64,000 bases of DNA, from the NCBI RefSeq assembly GCF_006440775.1, contig NZ_VFTZ01000025.1, positions 24,375-88,374 of the forward strand. Reading direction: 5' to 3'. Below the pieces are notes generated by a model. The model saw only the letters and a list, made by a program, of their open reading frames with translations, searched no databases and had not been told where the DNA came from. A program made the translations under genes and the position numbers. Positions 34,238 to 42,294 of this stretch are shown piece by piece (position 1 is the first letter of the stretch; each line of letters begins with the position of its first letter). This DNA is from Mesorhizobium sp. B2-7-2 (lineage in GTDB: Bacteria > Pseudomonadota > Alphaproteobacteria > Rhizobiales > Rhizobiaceae).

Positions 34238-35470
34238 CTATTTCTTCGTCAGGACGGCGTTGGCCTTATCGGCGGCCTCCTTCAGGGCCGCTCCCGGCGT
34301 GGCGCTGCCGAGATAGATCTTCTGCATGGCGTCGGACGTGATCTGGGCGATCTCTTCCCAGCCCGGGATGACCGGCGCGAAGCGGGCGTCGGGCAAGAGC
34401 GCGGTGAAGGCGGCGAGGTCGGCGTTGTTGACGTAATAGTCCATCTTGGCCTCCTCCTTGTTCACCGGCAGGAAGCCTTCGCCCTGCGTGAATTTGGCGC
34501 GCTGCTCCTTGGTGAACAGGAAGTCGAGCAGCTTCCAGGCCTCGCCCTTGTTCTTGGAGTTCTTGAACATGATGATCGAATCGGTGACGCCATAGGTGCC
34601 GCGTGCGCCGGTCGGGCCGGCGGGGATGGCGGCGACGCCGTATTTCAGCTTCGGCGCCTCTTCCTTGATCTGGTTGGACAGGAAAGGCGCGGTGATCATC
34701 ATGCCGACCTTGCCCTGCTTGAACAGGTTCTGCACGTCCTCGCGGTTGTTGGAGGTGACGCCAGGCTCGGTCAGCCCCTCGTCGATCATCGACTTGTAGA
34801 GCTTGGCGGCTTCAAGCGCGCCCGGCGTGCTCAAGCCGGACGTGCCGTCCTTGTTGAGGATCTCGGTGCCCTGCGACCACATTGCATAGTAGTAGTAGAC
34901 ATCGGTTTCGATCTCCTTGCCCTGCAGGCCGAAGCCGAAGGCGCCTTGAGCCTTGATCTTGCGGGCGTCTTCCTGCAGCTCGGTCCAGGTTGCCGGCGGC
35001 TTGGCGATGCCGGCTTTCTCGAACAGCTCCTTGTTGTAATACATGGCGCGCGCGGAAGCCGCGATCGGCAGGCCGTAGGTGTGGCCGTCCATGATCGAGG
35101 GCTGCAGGAAGGTATCGATGAAGCGGTCCTTGAACTCCGGCTTAATGTAGCTGTCGAGCGGCTCGGCGACATCCTGCTGGACGAAGTCGATCAGCCAGCG
35201 CGTGCCGATGATCGAAAGGTCGGCATTGGTGCCGGCGGTGATGTCGGTGGTGAGCTTCTGCAGGAGCACATCCCACGGCACCACTTCATACTTGATGGTG
35301 ATGCCGGGATTGGCCGCCTCGAACTCCTTCTTGACCTCCTCGAAATAGGGGCCGGTCTTGGCGCTGTATTCGGCAACGGTGACGCGCACCTCGCCGGCAT
35401 CGGCAGGTGCTGCAAAGGCCAGCATGCTCATTCCGGCCAACAGGCCGACAGTCCATTTCGCAAGGCTCAT
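34238..35470 (-). CDS. CUT1-type ABC transporter, extracellular solute-binding protein
   Basis: The protein has 410 aa from ATG 35470, with GGGAGGAAA eight bases upstream; this beats the ORF start at 35494. The signal peptide is about residues 1-26 (AFAAPADAGE). A family 1 binding protein follows, with VKKEFEAANPGITIKYEVVPWDVLLQKLTTDIT near residue 45 and WKLLDFLFTKEQRAKFTQGEGFLPVNKE near residue 320. The ligand is unknown. It is the first gene of the minus-strand operon and is divided from the permeases by a terminator. Confidence 0.9.
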   Translation of the reverse strand: MSLAKWTVGLLAGMSMLAFAAPADAGEVRVTVAEYSAKTGPYFEEVKKEFEAANPGITIKYEVVPWDVLLQKLTTDITAGTNADLSIIGTRWLIDFVQQDVAEPLDSYIKPEFKDRFIDTFLQPSIMDGHTYGLPIAASARAMYYNKELFEKAGIAKPPATWTELQEDARKIKAQGAFGFGLQGKEIETDVYYYYAMWSQGTEILNKDGTSGLSTPGALEAAKLYKSMIDEGLTEPGVTSNNREDVQNLFKQGKVGMMITAPFLSNQIKEEAPKLKYGVAAIPAGPTGARGTYGVTDSIIMFKNSKNKGEAWKLLDFLFTKEQRAKFTQGEGFLPVNKEEAKMDYYVNNADLAAFTALLPDARFAPVIPGWEEIAQITSDAMQKIYLGSATPGAALKEAADKANAVLTKK

Positions 35471-35524
35471 CTGATTTCCTCCCATGATGCGCATTCGCGC
35501 CTGGGCCTTAGAGGCGCAGGATTT

Positions 35525-35592
35525 ATGTTACTTTCCTACATTATCGAGGCTTATGCCCAATGCAAGCAGTTTATCATGTTGCTAAATTACAT
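35525..35592. promoter_or_regulatory. Pair of RpiR-like operator sites in the divergent promoter region
   Basis: ATGTTACTTTCCTACAT (35525-35541) and ATGTTGCTAAATTACAT (35576-35592) share the pattern ATGTT-R-CT-n4-TACAT and are spaced 51 bp apart. Each has a dyad outer frame (ATGT...ACAT) like the TGTAAT/ATTACA operators of some RpiR regulators. They sit in an AT-rich gap between the binding-protein gene (start 35470) and the SDR gene (start 35644). The RpiR gene at 37494 is the obvious candidate regulator. Confidence 0.5.
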
Positions 35593-35643
35593 TTTGTTGG
35601 ATAGCGTTCCGTCGCTGTCTGGCACGGCGGAGGAGCGGGCATC

Positions 35644-36414
35644 GTGGTATCAAAGGCCGATTTCGAGGGCAAAACCGTTGTCGTCACCGGCGCCGGCGGC
35701 GGCCTCGGTTCGGCGATCGTTGAGCTCATGGCCGAACGCGGCGCGCGCATCGTCGGCTGCGACCAATCGGTAGAAACGCTGGCCGGTCCGCATATCGCCT
35801 CTCGTCACGTCTTCAACCTGCTCGACCGGGCCTCGATCGAAGCGGCGATACCCGCGCTGCTCGACAGGGATGGCGTCCCCGATATCCTGATCAACAATGC
35901 CGGTTGGACGCGCGCCGAGACCTTGAACGCGCTGACGGCGGACAAAATCGAGCAGGAGCTCGGCCTCAATTTGACCGGCGTGATGACTTTCGCCGATCCG
36001 CTCGTCAAGGCGATGTCCGAGCGCGGCTCGGGCAGCGTCGTTTTCATCTCCTCGGTCAACGCGATTTCGCATTTCGGCAATCCCGCTTATGCGGCGGCCA
36101 AGGCCGGCATCAACGCCTACGCCAAATCCATCGCCGTCGAGCTCGGCCGCAGCGGGTTGCGCGCCAATGTCGTCTGCCCAGGCTCGATCCGCACCGCCGC
36201 CTGGGACCATCGCCTGGCCAAGGATCCCGAGATCTTAGGCCGGCTGAAGCGGCTCTATCCGCTCGGCCGCATCGTCAACGCGTCGGAAGTGGCGGAGGCC
36301 GTCGCCTTCCTTGCCTCCGAGCGCGCTTCCGGCATAACAGGTGCCGTGGTGCCCGTGGACGCCGGACTGACAGCCGGCTACCTGCCTTTCATCGACGACA
36401 TATTGGGAGCGTGA
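35644..36414 (+). CDS. SDR-family oxidoreductase
   Basis: The 256-aa protein starts at GTG 35644 (GGAGGAG upstream). It has the classical SDR motifs TGAGGGLGSAI (cofactor loop, TGxxxGxG, near residue 14), NNAG, the catalytic Ser in FISSVNA, and YAAAK (Tyr-x3-Lys, near residue 150). It probably oxidises or reduces the imported compound. It is the first gene of the operon with the ATPase and the RpiR regulator; the ATPase start follows 2 bp after its stop. Confidence 0.88.
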   Translation: MVSKADFEGKTVVVTGAGGGLGSAIVELMAERGARIVGCDQSVETLAGPHIASRHVFNLLDRASIEAAIPALLDRDGVPDILINNAGWTRAETLNALTADKIEQELGLNLTGVMTFADPLVKAMSERGSGSVVFISSVNAISHFGNPAYAAAKAGINAYAKSIAVELGRSGLRANVVCPGSIRTAAWDHRLAKDPEILGRLKRLYPLGRIVNASEVAEAVAFLASERASGITGAVVPVDAGLTAGYLPFIDDILGA

Positions 36415-36416
36415 CC

Positions 36417-37484
36417 ATGACCGACGTCCAGTTCCGCAACCTGTCGAAATCCTATGGCCAGCACAAAATCCTCGAGGACATCGATCTCGACATCCGGACC
36501 GGCGAGTTCGTCGTGCTGGTCGGCCCGTCCGGCTGCGGCAAGTCAACCCTCCTGCGCATGCTGGCAGGGCTGGAGACGATCAGCTCCGGCGACCTCATCA
36601 TCGGCGGCACGCGCGCCAACGACCTGCCGCCGCAGAAGCGCAATATCGCAATGGTGTTCCAGTCTTACGCGCTGTTCCCGCATCTGAAGGCGTCGGAGAA
36701 TATCGGCTTCGGCCCGAAGATCCGCGGCGAGACGCGCGCCGCGATCGACGACAAGGTCAAGAAGGCGTCGGGCGTGCTCAACCTCTTTTCCTATCTCGAC
36801 CGTTATCCGAGACAATTGTCCGGCGGCCAGCGCCAGCGCGTCGCCATGGGCCGCGCGATCGTGCGCGAGCCTTCGGTCTTCCTGTTCGACGAGCCGCTTT
36901 CCAATCTCGACGCGCAGTTGCGCGTGCAGATGCGCACCGAGATCAAGGCGCTGCACCAGCGGCTGAAATCGACCATCGTCTACGTCACCCACGACCAGAT
37001 CGAGGCGATGACCATGGCCGACCGCATCGTGGTGATGGATCGCGGCCGCATCCAGCAGGTCGGGCAGCCGCTGGAGCTCTATGACCGGCCGGCCAACAAA
37101 TTCGTCGCCGCCTTCATCGGCTCGCCCTCTATGAGCTTCGTCTCCGGCGCGCTGAAGACCGCCGGAGCCAAGTCCTGGTTCGAGACGACGGGTGGCGGCC
37201 GCCTGGCGCTCCCGGGCAAGGCCGCGTCCGGCAGCGACACGGTCGAGGCCGGCATCCGGCCCGAGCACTTCGTGGTCGGTGCCGGCGACGATGCCCTCGC
37301 CATCAAGGTCGACGTCGTCGAGCCGACCGGCTCGGAAACCCATGTCTATGGCTCGGTCGGCGACGACACGGTGCGCGCGGTGTTCCGCGACCGGCTGCAG
37401 GTGAAGCCGGGCGACCGGCTGCCGGTGAGCGTCGACCCGCGCAACATCCACCTCTTCGACAAGGCGACGGGCCTGCCGCTGTGA
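36417..37484 (+). CDS. CUT1-type ABC transporter ATPase (UgpC/MsmK-like)
   Basis: The protein has 355 aa from ATG 36417. It has Walker A GPSGCGKST (near residue 37), the Q-loop VFQSYALFPH, the signature LSGGQRQRVAMGRAI, Walker B FLFDEPLSNLD and the H-loop YVTHD. A C-terminal TOBE-like regulatory domain follows (IRPEHF near residue 280). It probably energises the permeases encoded on the other strand. The RpiR gene follows 9 bp downstream. Confidence 0.92.
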   Translation: MTDVQFRNLSKSYGQHKILEDIDLDIRTGEFVVLVGPSGCGKSTLLRMLAGLETISSGDLIIGGTRANDLPPQKRNIAMVFQSYALFPHLKASENIGFGPKIRGETRAAIDDKVKKASGVLNLFSYLDRYPRQLSGGQRQRVAMGRAIVREPSVFLFDEPLSNLDAQLRVQMRTEIKALHQRLKSTIVYVTHDQIEAMTMADRIVVMDRGRIQQVGQPLELYDRPANKFVAAFIGSPSMSFVSGALKTAGAKSWFETTGGGRLALPGKAASGSDTVEAGIRPEHFVVGAGDDALAIKVDVVEPTGSETHVYGSVGDDTVRAVFRDRLQVKPGDRLPVSVDPRNIHLFDKATGLPL

Positions 37485-37493
37485 GATGATGAC

Positions 37494-38375
37494 ATGAAGA
37501 CCCCGGCCGACATCATCACCCGCCTGCAATTGATATCGCAGGACGGCACCAAGTCGGACCGCCGGCTGGCCGGGCTGGTGCTTTCCGACCTCGATTTCGC
37601 CTCGAAGGCCGCGATCTCGGAGATCGCCGCGCGCGTCGGCGTCAGCGAGCCGACCGTCACCCGCTTCTGCCGCAATCTGGGCTGCGAGGGGCTTCGCGAT
37701 TTCAAGTTCTACCTGGCGCAAGCGATCGCCATCGGCGGCCAGTATCTGTCGCCGGAGCCGCTCAGCCGCGACGCGCGCGAGCAGCGCATCGCCTCGGCGA
37801 TAACCGAGGCGGCGATCGCCGCCATCCAGCGCGCCAGCGAAAACCTCGACATGACGACGCTGATGGACGTCGCCGCCCGCATCGCCGCTTCCGGCAATGT
37901 GCTGTGCATCGGCTCAGGCGGCATTTCCTCGATGATGGCGACCGAGATGCAGAACCGGCTGTTTCGGCTGGGCCTCTCGGCGCTCGCCCAGACCGACGGC
38001 CAGCTGCAGCGCATGTATGCGGCCGTCGCGACGCCCGAGACGACGCTGCTTGCCTTCTCCGTCTCGGGCTATGCGCGCTCGGTGATCGAGGCTGTCCAGG
38101 TTGCGCAGCAATACGGCGCGGCGACCGTTGCCATCACCGCGCCGGATTCGGCCCTGGCCAAGGTCGCCGACACGGTGATCCTTCTGCAGTCCGTCGAGGA
38201 CGGCAACATCTACAAGCCGACCTCGTCGCGCTACGCGCTTTTGGCCATCCTCGACATGATCGCCACCACGGTGGCGGAAGCGCGCGGCCCGAAAGTGCTG
38301 GAGAACCTGCGCCGCATCAAGCAGAGCGTGAACACGCTGAAGGTGGACGATCCGAAACTGCCGCTGGGGGATTGA
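37494..38375 (+). CDS. MurR/RpiR-family transcriptional regulator
   Basis: The 293-aa protein has an N-terminal HTH_6 domain (AAISEIAARVGVSEPTVTRFCRNLGCEGLRDFKFYLAQ, about residues 40-78) and a C-terminal SIS sugar-phosphate-binding domain (GNVLCIGSGGISSMMATEMQNRL near residue 130 and LLAFSVSGYARSVIEAVQVA near 185). RpiR proteins sense phosphosugars or amino-sugar phosphates. It closes the plus-strand operon and probably controls both divergent operons through the sites at 35525-35592. Confidence 0.9.
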   Translation: MKTPADIITRLQLISQDGTKSDRRLAGLVLSDLDFASKAAISEIAARVGVSEPTVTRFCRNLGCEGLRDFKFYLAQAIAIGGQYLSPEPLSRDAREQRIASAITEAAIAAIQRASENLDMTTLMDVAARIAASGNVLCIGSGGISSMMATEMQNRLFRLGLSALAQTDGQLQRMYAAVATPETTLLAFSVSGYARSVIEAVQVAQQYGAATVAITAPDSALAKVADTVILLQSVEDGNIYKPTSSRYALLAILDMIATTVAEARGPKVLENLRRIKQSVNTLKVDDPKLPLGD

Positions 38376-38416
38376 GCGGTTGCAGGCTTGCGCTGCCGAA
38401 ATTGGCGATCCTTCGC

Positions 38417-38750
38417 GCCCCCCTCTGGCCTGCCGGCCATCTCCCCGATTGGCAGCCGCGCCCCTTATGTAGCGCTGGTCGACCCCCACTCCGTCTCGGC
38501 TTCGCCGAGCCACCTCTCCCCCGATCGACGGGGTAGAGGAAAGGCGCCAAGCTTTTGCCGTCAACGCCCTTCCAGCAACGCTCCCTTCCTTTCCCTCCGG
38601 AGGGGGGAAAGGTGGCGCTGCGAAGCAGCGGCGGATTGGGGGAACCACGTGGCAATCAAGCCTCGGCCTGATCAGTCGCGCCAGTCACAGAAGATGTGTG
38701 CATAGCGTAGCCAAGAGGGGGAGATGTCCAGCAGGACAGAGGGGGGCGCT
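38417..38750. repeat. Compound palindromic repeats downstream of the RpiR gene
   Basis: The outer arms (GCCCCCCTCTGGCCTGCCGGCCATCTCCCC at 38417 and GGGGGAGATGTCCAGCAGGACAGAGGGGGGC to 38750) match the 23916-type family. Nested inside is a second palindrome, CACCTCTCCCCCGATCGACGGGGTAGAGG (38511) with an imperfect inverted partner near 38583-38625. It fills the 389-bp gap 38376-38764; no gene was found. Confidence 0.65.
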
Positions 38751-38764
38751 GTCCCGCCTGCATC

Positions 38765-39088
38765 TCAGATCTTCGATTGCTTAGAAAGAGCCTCGACGAT
38801 CTTCGTCAGCTCGGCCCCGTCACCCACGACCCGCAGCGTCTTCAGTCGCGATGTGCTGCCGGCGACCACCGAAACGGCCGACACTGGTATACCCAGCGCC
38901 TTGGCCAGCATCCGTTCCAATGCTTGATTGGCGGCGCCGTTCTCCGGAACGGCGCGGACGCGGGCCTTGAGGTGACTGCGACCGTCGGCAGCGGTCTCGA
39001 CGCCGTCGATCCGGTCGAGCGCCGCTTTTGGCGTAAGCCGCACGAAGAGGTCGATGCCGTTCTCGCGCTGCCGAAACGGCGTGCTCAT
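38765..39088 (-). CDS. DUF167/YggU-family protein
   Basis: The 107-aa protein starts at ATG 39088. It shows the DUF167 pattern LFVRLTPKAALDRIDGV, LKARVRAVPENGAANQALERMLAKALGIPVSAVSVVAGSTSRLKTLRV. It lies directly after yggT with a TGATG stop/start overlap, the common pairing. The function is unknown. Confidence 0.88.
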   Translation of the reverse strand: MSTPFRQRENGIDLFVRLTPKAALDRIDGVETAADGRSHLKARVRAVPENGAANQALERMLAKALGIPVSAVSVVAGSTSRLKTLRVVGDGAELTKIVEALSKQSKI

Positions 39089-39387
39089 CAGCCGCCGGTC
39101 ACGACCCAGGACCAGACTGTGGTGACCAGGAACTGCCGGATGAAGAAGATGATCAGAAGGAGGATGATCGGCGAAATGTCGATGCCGCCGAGATCGGGCA
39201 TGAAGCGGCGGATCGGGCGCAATGCCGGATCGGTCAGCCGGTAGAGCATGTTGCCGACGCTGCCGACGAACTGGTTGCGCGAGTTGACGACATTGAAGGC
39301 GTAGAGCCAGGAAAAGATCGCCGAGGCGATGATGATCCACCAGTAGATATCAAGCGCCATGACGATGGTCTGAATAAGGGCGATCAT
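39088..39387 (-). CDS. YggT-family membrane protein
   Basis: The protein has 99 aa from ATG 39387. It has two hydrophobic segments (IALIQTIVMALDIYWWIIIASAIFSWL and ISPIILLLIIFFIRQFLV) flanking the conserved NMLYRLTDPALRPIRRFMP motif. YggT proteins are associated with cell division and envelope functions in several bacteria. It is the first gene of a two-gene operon with the DUF167 gene. Confidence 0.9.
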   Translation of the reverse strand: MIALIQTIVMALDIYWWIIIASAIFSWLYAFNVVNSRNQFVGSVGNMLYRLTDPALRPIRRFMPDLGGIDISPIILLLIIFFIRQFLVTTVWSWVVTGG

Positions 39388-39423
39388 GCCGGTCTCCAAA
39401 TTGTCGCCGACATGTAGCCATTG

Positions 39424-39475
39424 CTTGGCGTGCGGGCAAGGCCCGCGGGCTTGGCGTGCGGGCAAGACCCGCCAG
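39424..39475. repeat. Short tandem repeat upstream of yggT
   Basis: CTTGGCGTGCGGGCAAG-GCCCGCGGG is repeated as CTTGGCGTGCGGGCAAG-ACCCGCC with a 26-bp period (two units). It lies between yggT and the tRNA gene. Each unit contains a small hairpin-capable GCGGGC/GCCCGC. Confidence 0.6.
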
Positions 39476-39552
39476 TCACGGCACTCGTCGCCTGCCGGTC
39501 TTTCGCCTTGACATGAAACCGCCGCGACCGATACAAGCCCATCCGCTGGAAC

Positions 39553-39628
39553 GGGGCTGTAGCTCAGCTGGGAGAGCGCATCGTTCGCAATGATGAGGTC
39601 AGGGGTTCGATCCCCCTCAGCTCCACCA
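39553..39628 (+). tRNA. tRNA-Ala (anticodon CGC)
   Basis: The 76-nt cloverleaf starts GGGGCTG and ends CAGCTCC-ACCA. The D-arm is GCTCAGCTGGGAGAGC, the anticodon arm CATCG-TTCGCAA-TGATG with anticodon CGC, and the T-arm CAGGGGTTCGATCCCCCT. The encoded CCA is present. Its 3' end is duplicated at 41630-41647, so it seems to be the target site of the adjoining small island. Confidence 0.96.
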
Positions 39629-39828
39629 GCGGATTTAAAATCAAAGCTTTAGCGATGGGATTTCGCTGGTGGCACAACCAAGTGAGCCATTGCTATGCGC
39701 ATGCCCGCCTACCCTGTCACGTTCTCTGCACGGAATCTTTTACTATCGACACCCCATACCTAGACCGTTCCTATAGCCTCATCGTATATGAAACATGGTG
39801 CACGGCATGCGCAGGGTGGGGGGAAATA

Positions 39829-40452
39829 GTGCCATTTGCGGATGTTGCTGAGCTCCACAATGCTATAATTGATCGCGATCCCAGCGACTTTGTATCGCAC
39901 TATATATTCGAGCCGATACCTTTTGCGTTTTCATCGGACTTCGACAAATGGGTCTCTTGGAAAACGACACTTGCCAAGGGTCTCGAGGTTGATCCTTATG
40001 ACATCGTACTAACAGGTAGCGGCGCTATAGGGTTTAGCCTCAACCCATACAAGGGCTTTTCGGCATTCGACGACAGGTCTGATATCGACTGCGGAGTGAT
40101 TAGTGCATATCACTTCGATTTGGCTTGGCGTCACCTTCGGCAGTTGCGGCCATCCTGGCTGTCGCTCTCCAACGCGGCCAAGCGAGCAATTGAAAGCCAC
40201 AGGAAAAGCTATGTCTTCACGGGGACCATAGCGACAGACAGCATTCTATCAATTCTACCCTTCGGAAAAGTTTGGCAAACTGCGCTTACCAACATGGCTG
40301 GCATCGACCCAACAGTCGGTCGCGATGTGAAATTAAGGATTTATAAGGACTACGATGCTCTCCGTCAGTACCAAGCAATGAACATAAGTCGGCTTCGCTC
40401 GACTTTGCTCTCGAGCGTGGAAGATCAAACCCCAATTGACATCGAGATCTAA
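39829..40452 (+). CDS. Nucleotidyltransferase-like protein of the tRNA-Ala island
   Basis: I place the start at GTG 39829, which has GGTGGGGGGAAA just upstream, giving 207 aa. An ATG at 39655 adds 58 Cys/Trp/His-rich residues that look non-coding. The core LTGSGAIGFSLNP...DDRSDIDCGVIS has Gly63-Ser64 and Asp85-x-Asp87, an NTase-type metal site, but with 20 residues between the motifs instead of the usual 9-13. The rest is helical. Low GC marks it as acquired. It directly precedes the DUF262 gene (1-bp gap), implying joint expression. Its substrate is unknown. Confidence 0.62.
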   Translation: MPFADVAELHNAIIDRDPSDFVSHYIFEPIPFAFSSDFDKWVSWKTTLAKGLEVDPYDIVLTGSGAIGFSLNPYKGFSAFDDRSDIDCGVISAYHFDLAWRHLRQLRPSWLSLSNAAKRAIESHRKSYVFTGTIATDSILSILPFGKVWQTALTNMAGIDPTVGRDVKLRIYKDYDALRQYQAMNISRLRSTLLSSVEDQTPIDIEI

Positions 40453-40453
40453 T

Positions 40454-41521
40454 ATGAACGACGCAGACCATTTTCTGCATACAACACACCGAACAGTCTC
40501 ATGGTTCAACAAAGCCTACCAAAACGGTGAACTAGTGTTGGCCGCCCCCTACCAACGCAATCCAGTATGGACCCCTATCCAGCAAGCCTACCTTATCGAC
40601 ACCATTCTTTTGGGACTGCCTATCCCAGAACTTTACATGCAAGACCTCGGGAACGAGAGCGGCGAGGAAAAACATATTGTCGTTGACGGCCAGCAGCGAA
40701 TACGGGCAGTGCTCGATTTCCTAAACGGGGAGATCGCATTGGATGGTGGAGAAGTTGCGCGAGCGTGGCGTGGTCTATACTTTGAGCAACTTGGGGCTGC
40801 GGAAAAGAAGACGATATTTCAATACAAGTTCGTCGTACGAGTTCTACCCAACATGGCTGAGGAGGAGGTGCGTAAGATATTTGCGCGCCTCAACAGGAAC
40901 GTAGTTGCTCTTAACGACCAAGAATTGCGTAATGCAACTTACTGGGGCCCATTCATTAAGTCGGTCCAAGGGATGGCTGACAACAATGATTTTTGGGCTG
41001 ACGAAGGCATTTTTTCAGCAAACGATCACAGACGAATGCTCGATCATGAATTCATAAGTGAGCTAGTCATTGCGTTCCTACACGGTCCTCAGAACAAGAA
41101 AGATAAACTAGACGATTATTACAGACTTTACGAAGAGCAATACGAAGAGCGGGAGCGGGTTGAGAACGCGTTCCGCAAGGCGGCGGACGAGATCGCCCAG
41201 TTGCTGCCCAACCTCAAAGCCACACGATGGCGGAAAAAGTCCGACTTCTACACCTTGTTCATCGAAGTCGCGTCTAGGGCCAATAGCCTTCCCTTCCCAC
41301 AAGACATTAGGTCCATCATCTCCGACCGTCTCCTCGACTTCGGCGATCAGGTTACACAGCTCCTGACTTTGGATGAGGACCTGTGGAAGGAAGTGAATGA
41401 GCATGTAGTGAGCTACGCAAGGAACGTCTCGCGGGCTGCCTCAGATCGCGGGAGCCGAGTTGCGCGCACCAAGGCTCTCCAAGAATACGTCTTTAGAGAG
41501 CATACGGCCCCGAGAACCTGA
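40454..41521 (+). CDS. DUF262-family protein (ParB/GmrS-like N-terminal domain)
   Basis: The protein has 355 aa from ATG 40454; a TTG at 40436 overlaps the previous gene. DUF262 hallmarks are APYQRNPVWTPIQQAYLIDTILLGLPIP (about residues 31-58) and IVVDGQQRIRAVLDFLNG (DGQQR at 78-82), the ParB-like nucleotide-handling motif. KIFARLNRNVVALNDQELRNATYWGPF follows near residue 150. No DUF1524 (HNH) domain is attached, so it lacks the nuclease half seen in GmrSD. It is paired with the NTase gene on the tRNA-Ala island. Confidence 0.82.
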   Translation: MNDADHFLHTTHRTVSWFNKAYQNGELVLAAPYQRNPVWTPIQQAYLIDTILLGLPIPELYMQDLGNESGEEKHIVVDGQQRIRAVLDFLNGEIALDGGEVARAWRGLYFEQLGAAEKKTIFQYKFVVRVLPNMAEEEVRKIFARLNRNVVALNDQELRNATYWGPFIKSVQGMADNNDFWADEGIFSANDHRRMLDHEFISELVIAFLHGPQNKKDKLDDYYRLYEEQYEERERVENAFRKAADEIAQLLPNLKATRWRKKSDFYTLFIEVASRANSLPFPQDIRSIISDRLLDFGDQVTQLLTLDEDLWKEVNEHVVSYARNVSRAASDRGSRVARTKALQEYVFREHTAPRT

Positions 41522-41547
41522 GCGTCGACAACAGCCTTTGCTGTCAG

Positions 41548-41570
41548 GTGAGACATCAAAGTGAGACATC
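41548..41570. repeat. Two direct copies of GTGAGACATC near the island's right end
   Basis: GTGAGACATC at 41548-41557 is repeated at 41561-41570 with AAA between. The pair lies between the DUF262 stop and the att copy at 41630. It may be a recombinase arm site or a relic. The 303-bp gap 41522-41824 holds this, the att copy and the promoter of the next gene. Confidence 0.45.
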
Positions 41571-41824
41571 CAGTCCCACTTCCTCCTACGGACCCTTGGC
41601 ACTCAAGGCTTTGACAATCGTGGTGGACGCCCCTCAGCTCCACCAGCCAGCACGCGCAAGTGCCTTTCGCGCGCGGTTGCCCTCTTCGCTCAGCATTCTG
41701 CGGCTGCCGGATTTTCGGGCCGCGTGCTTGGAACCAATGGTGGGGCAAGACGGTTCAGCTATACTTTTGACGCTGATGTGCCCGGCCGGCTGGGTAAGCG
41801 GCGATGCTTGAGGAGGTCCCCATT

Positions 41825-42268
41825 ATGAAGATTTCGTCCAGGTTCCGTTCAGTCGCGGTTGCGGCAATCGCCGCGGCGGGCGTCAGCATAGCCAGCGCCG
41901 CGCATGCCGACAGCGGCACGATCCGCTTCTCCGTCTACAAGGCGGCCTTCTTCATCGGCGGCTCCGGCGGCGAAGGCACGCTGACCTTCCATGGCAAACG
42001 CTATCCGATCTCGGTCGGCGGCGTTTCGGGCGGCCTCGCCTTCGGCGCGTCCAAGACCTATTTCCAGGGCAGAGTGCGCCATATCCGGCGGGCCAGCGAC
42101 GTGACGGGCGTCTACGGCGCGGCCGGCGGCGGCGGCGCGCTCGGCAGAGGCGCCCAGGTGATCGTCATGACCAATGACAAGGGCGCCCAGCTCGAGCTCA
42201 GCGGCAGGCAGGTCGGCCTGCAGGTCAACGCCGACCTCAGCGGCATGAGCATCGCGCTGAAGAGGTAG
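41825..42268 (+). CDS. Exported hypothetical protein
   Basis: The protein has 147 aa from ATG 41825, which has GAGGAGG upstream. The signal peptide is about residues 1-29, ending AASAAHA. The mature part is Gly-rich and beta-like (AAFFIGGSGGEGTLTFHGKRYPISVGGVSGGLAFGASK), with a repeated glycine-rich motif. I do not recognise the family. It is probably periplasmic. Confidence 0.72.
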   Translation: MKISSRFRSVAVAAIAAAGVSIASAAHADSGTIRFSVYKAAFFIGGSGGEGTLTFHGKRYPISVGGVSGGLAFGASKTYFQGRVRHIRRASDVTGVYGAAGGGGALGRGAQVIVMTNDKGAQLELSGRQVGLQVNADLSGMSIALKR

Positions 42269-42294
42269 GAGCAGCAACGCCTTCCGCTAGTGCG

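Larger units (their letters stand above)
39613..41647. mobile_element. 2-kb mini-island inserted at the 3' end of tRNA-Ala, no integrase
   Basis: An exact 18-bp direct repeat, CCCCTCAGCTCCACCAGC, occurs at 39613-39630 (inside the tRNA 3' end) and at 41630-41647. The DNA between is clearly AT-richer than its flanks and carries just two genes, a nucleotidyltransferase-like protein and a DUF262 protein. This is the footprint expected of site-specific integration at a tRNA. No integrase or excisionase is present, so it would need one in trans or be a deletion remnant. Confidence 0.72.

Noticed and set aside
39655..39828. N-terminal extension of the island NTase-like gene from ATG 39655
   Set aside because: These 58 residues are Cys/Trp/His-rich, the ATG lacks a ribosome site, and GTG 39829 has a strong one.
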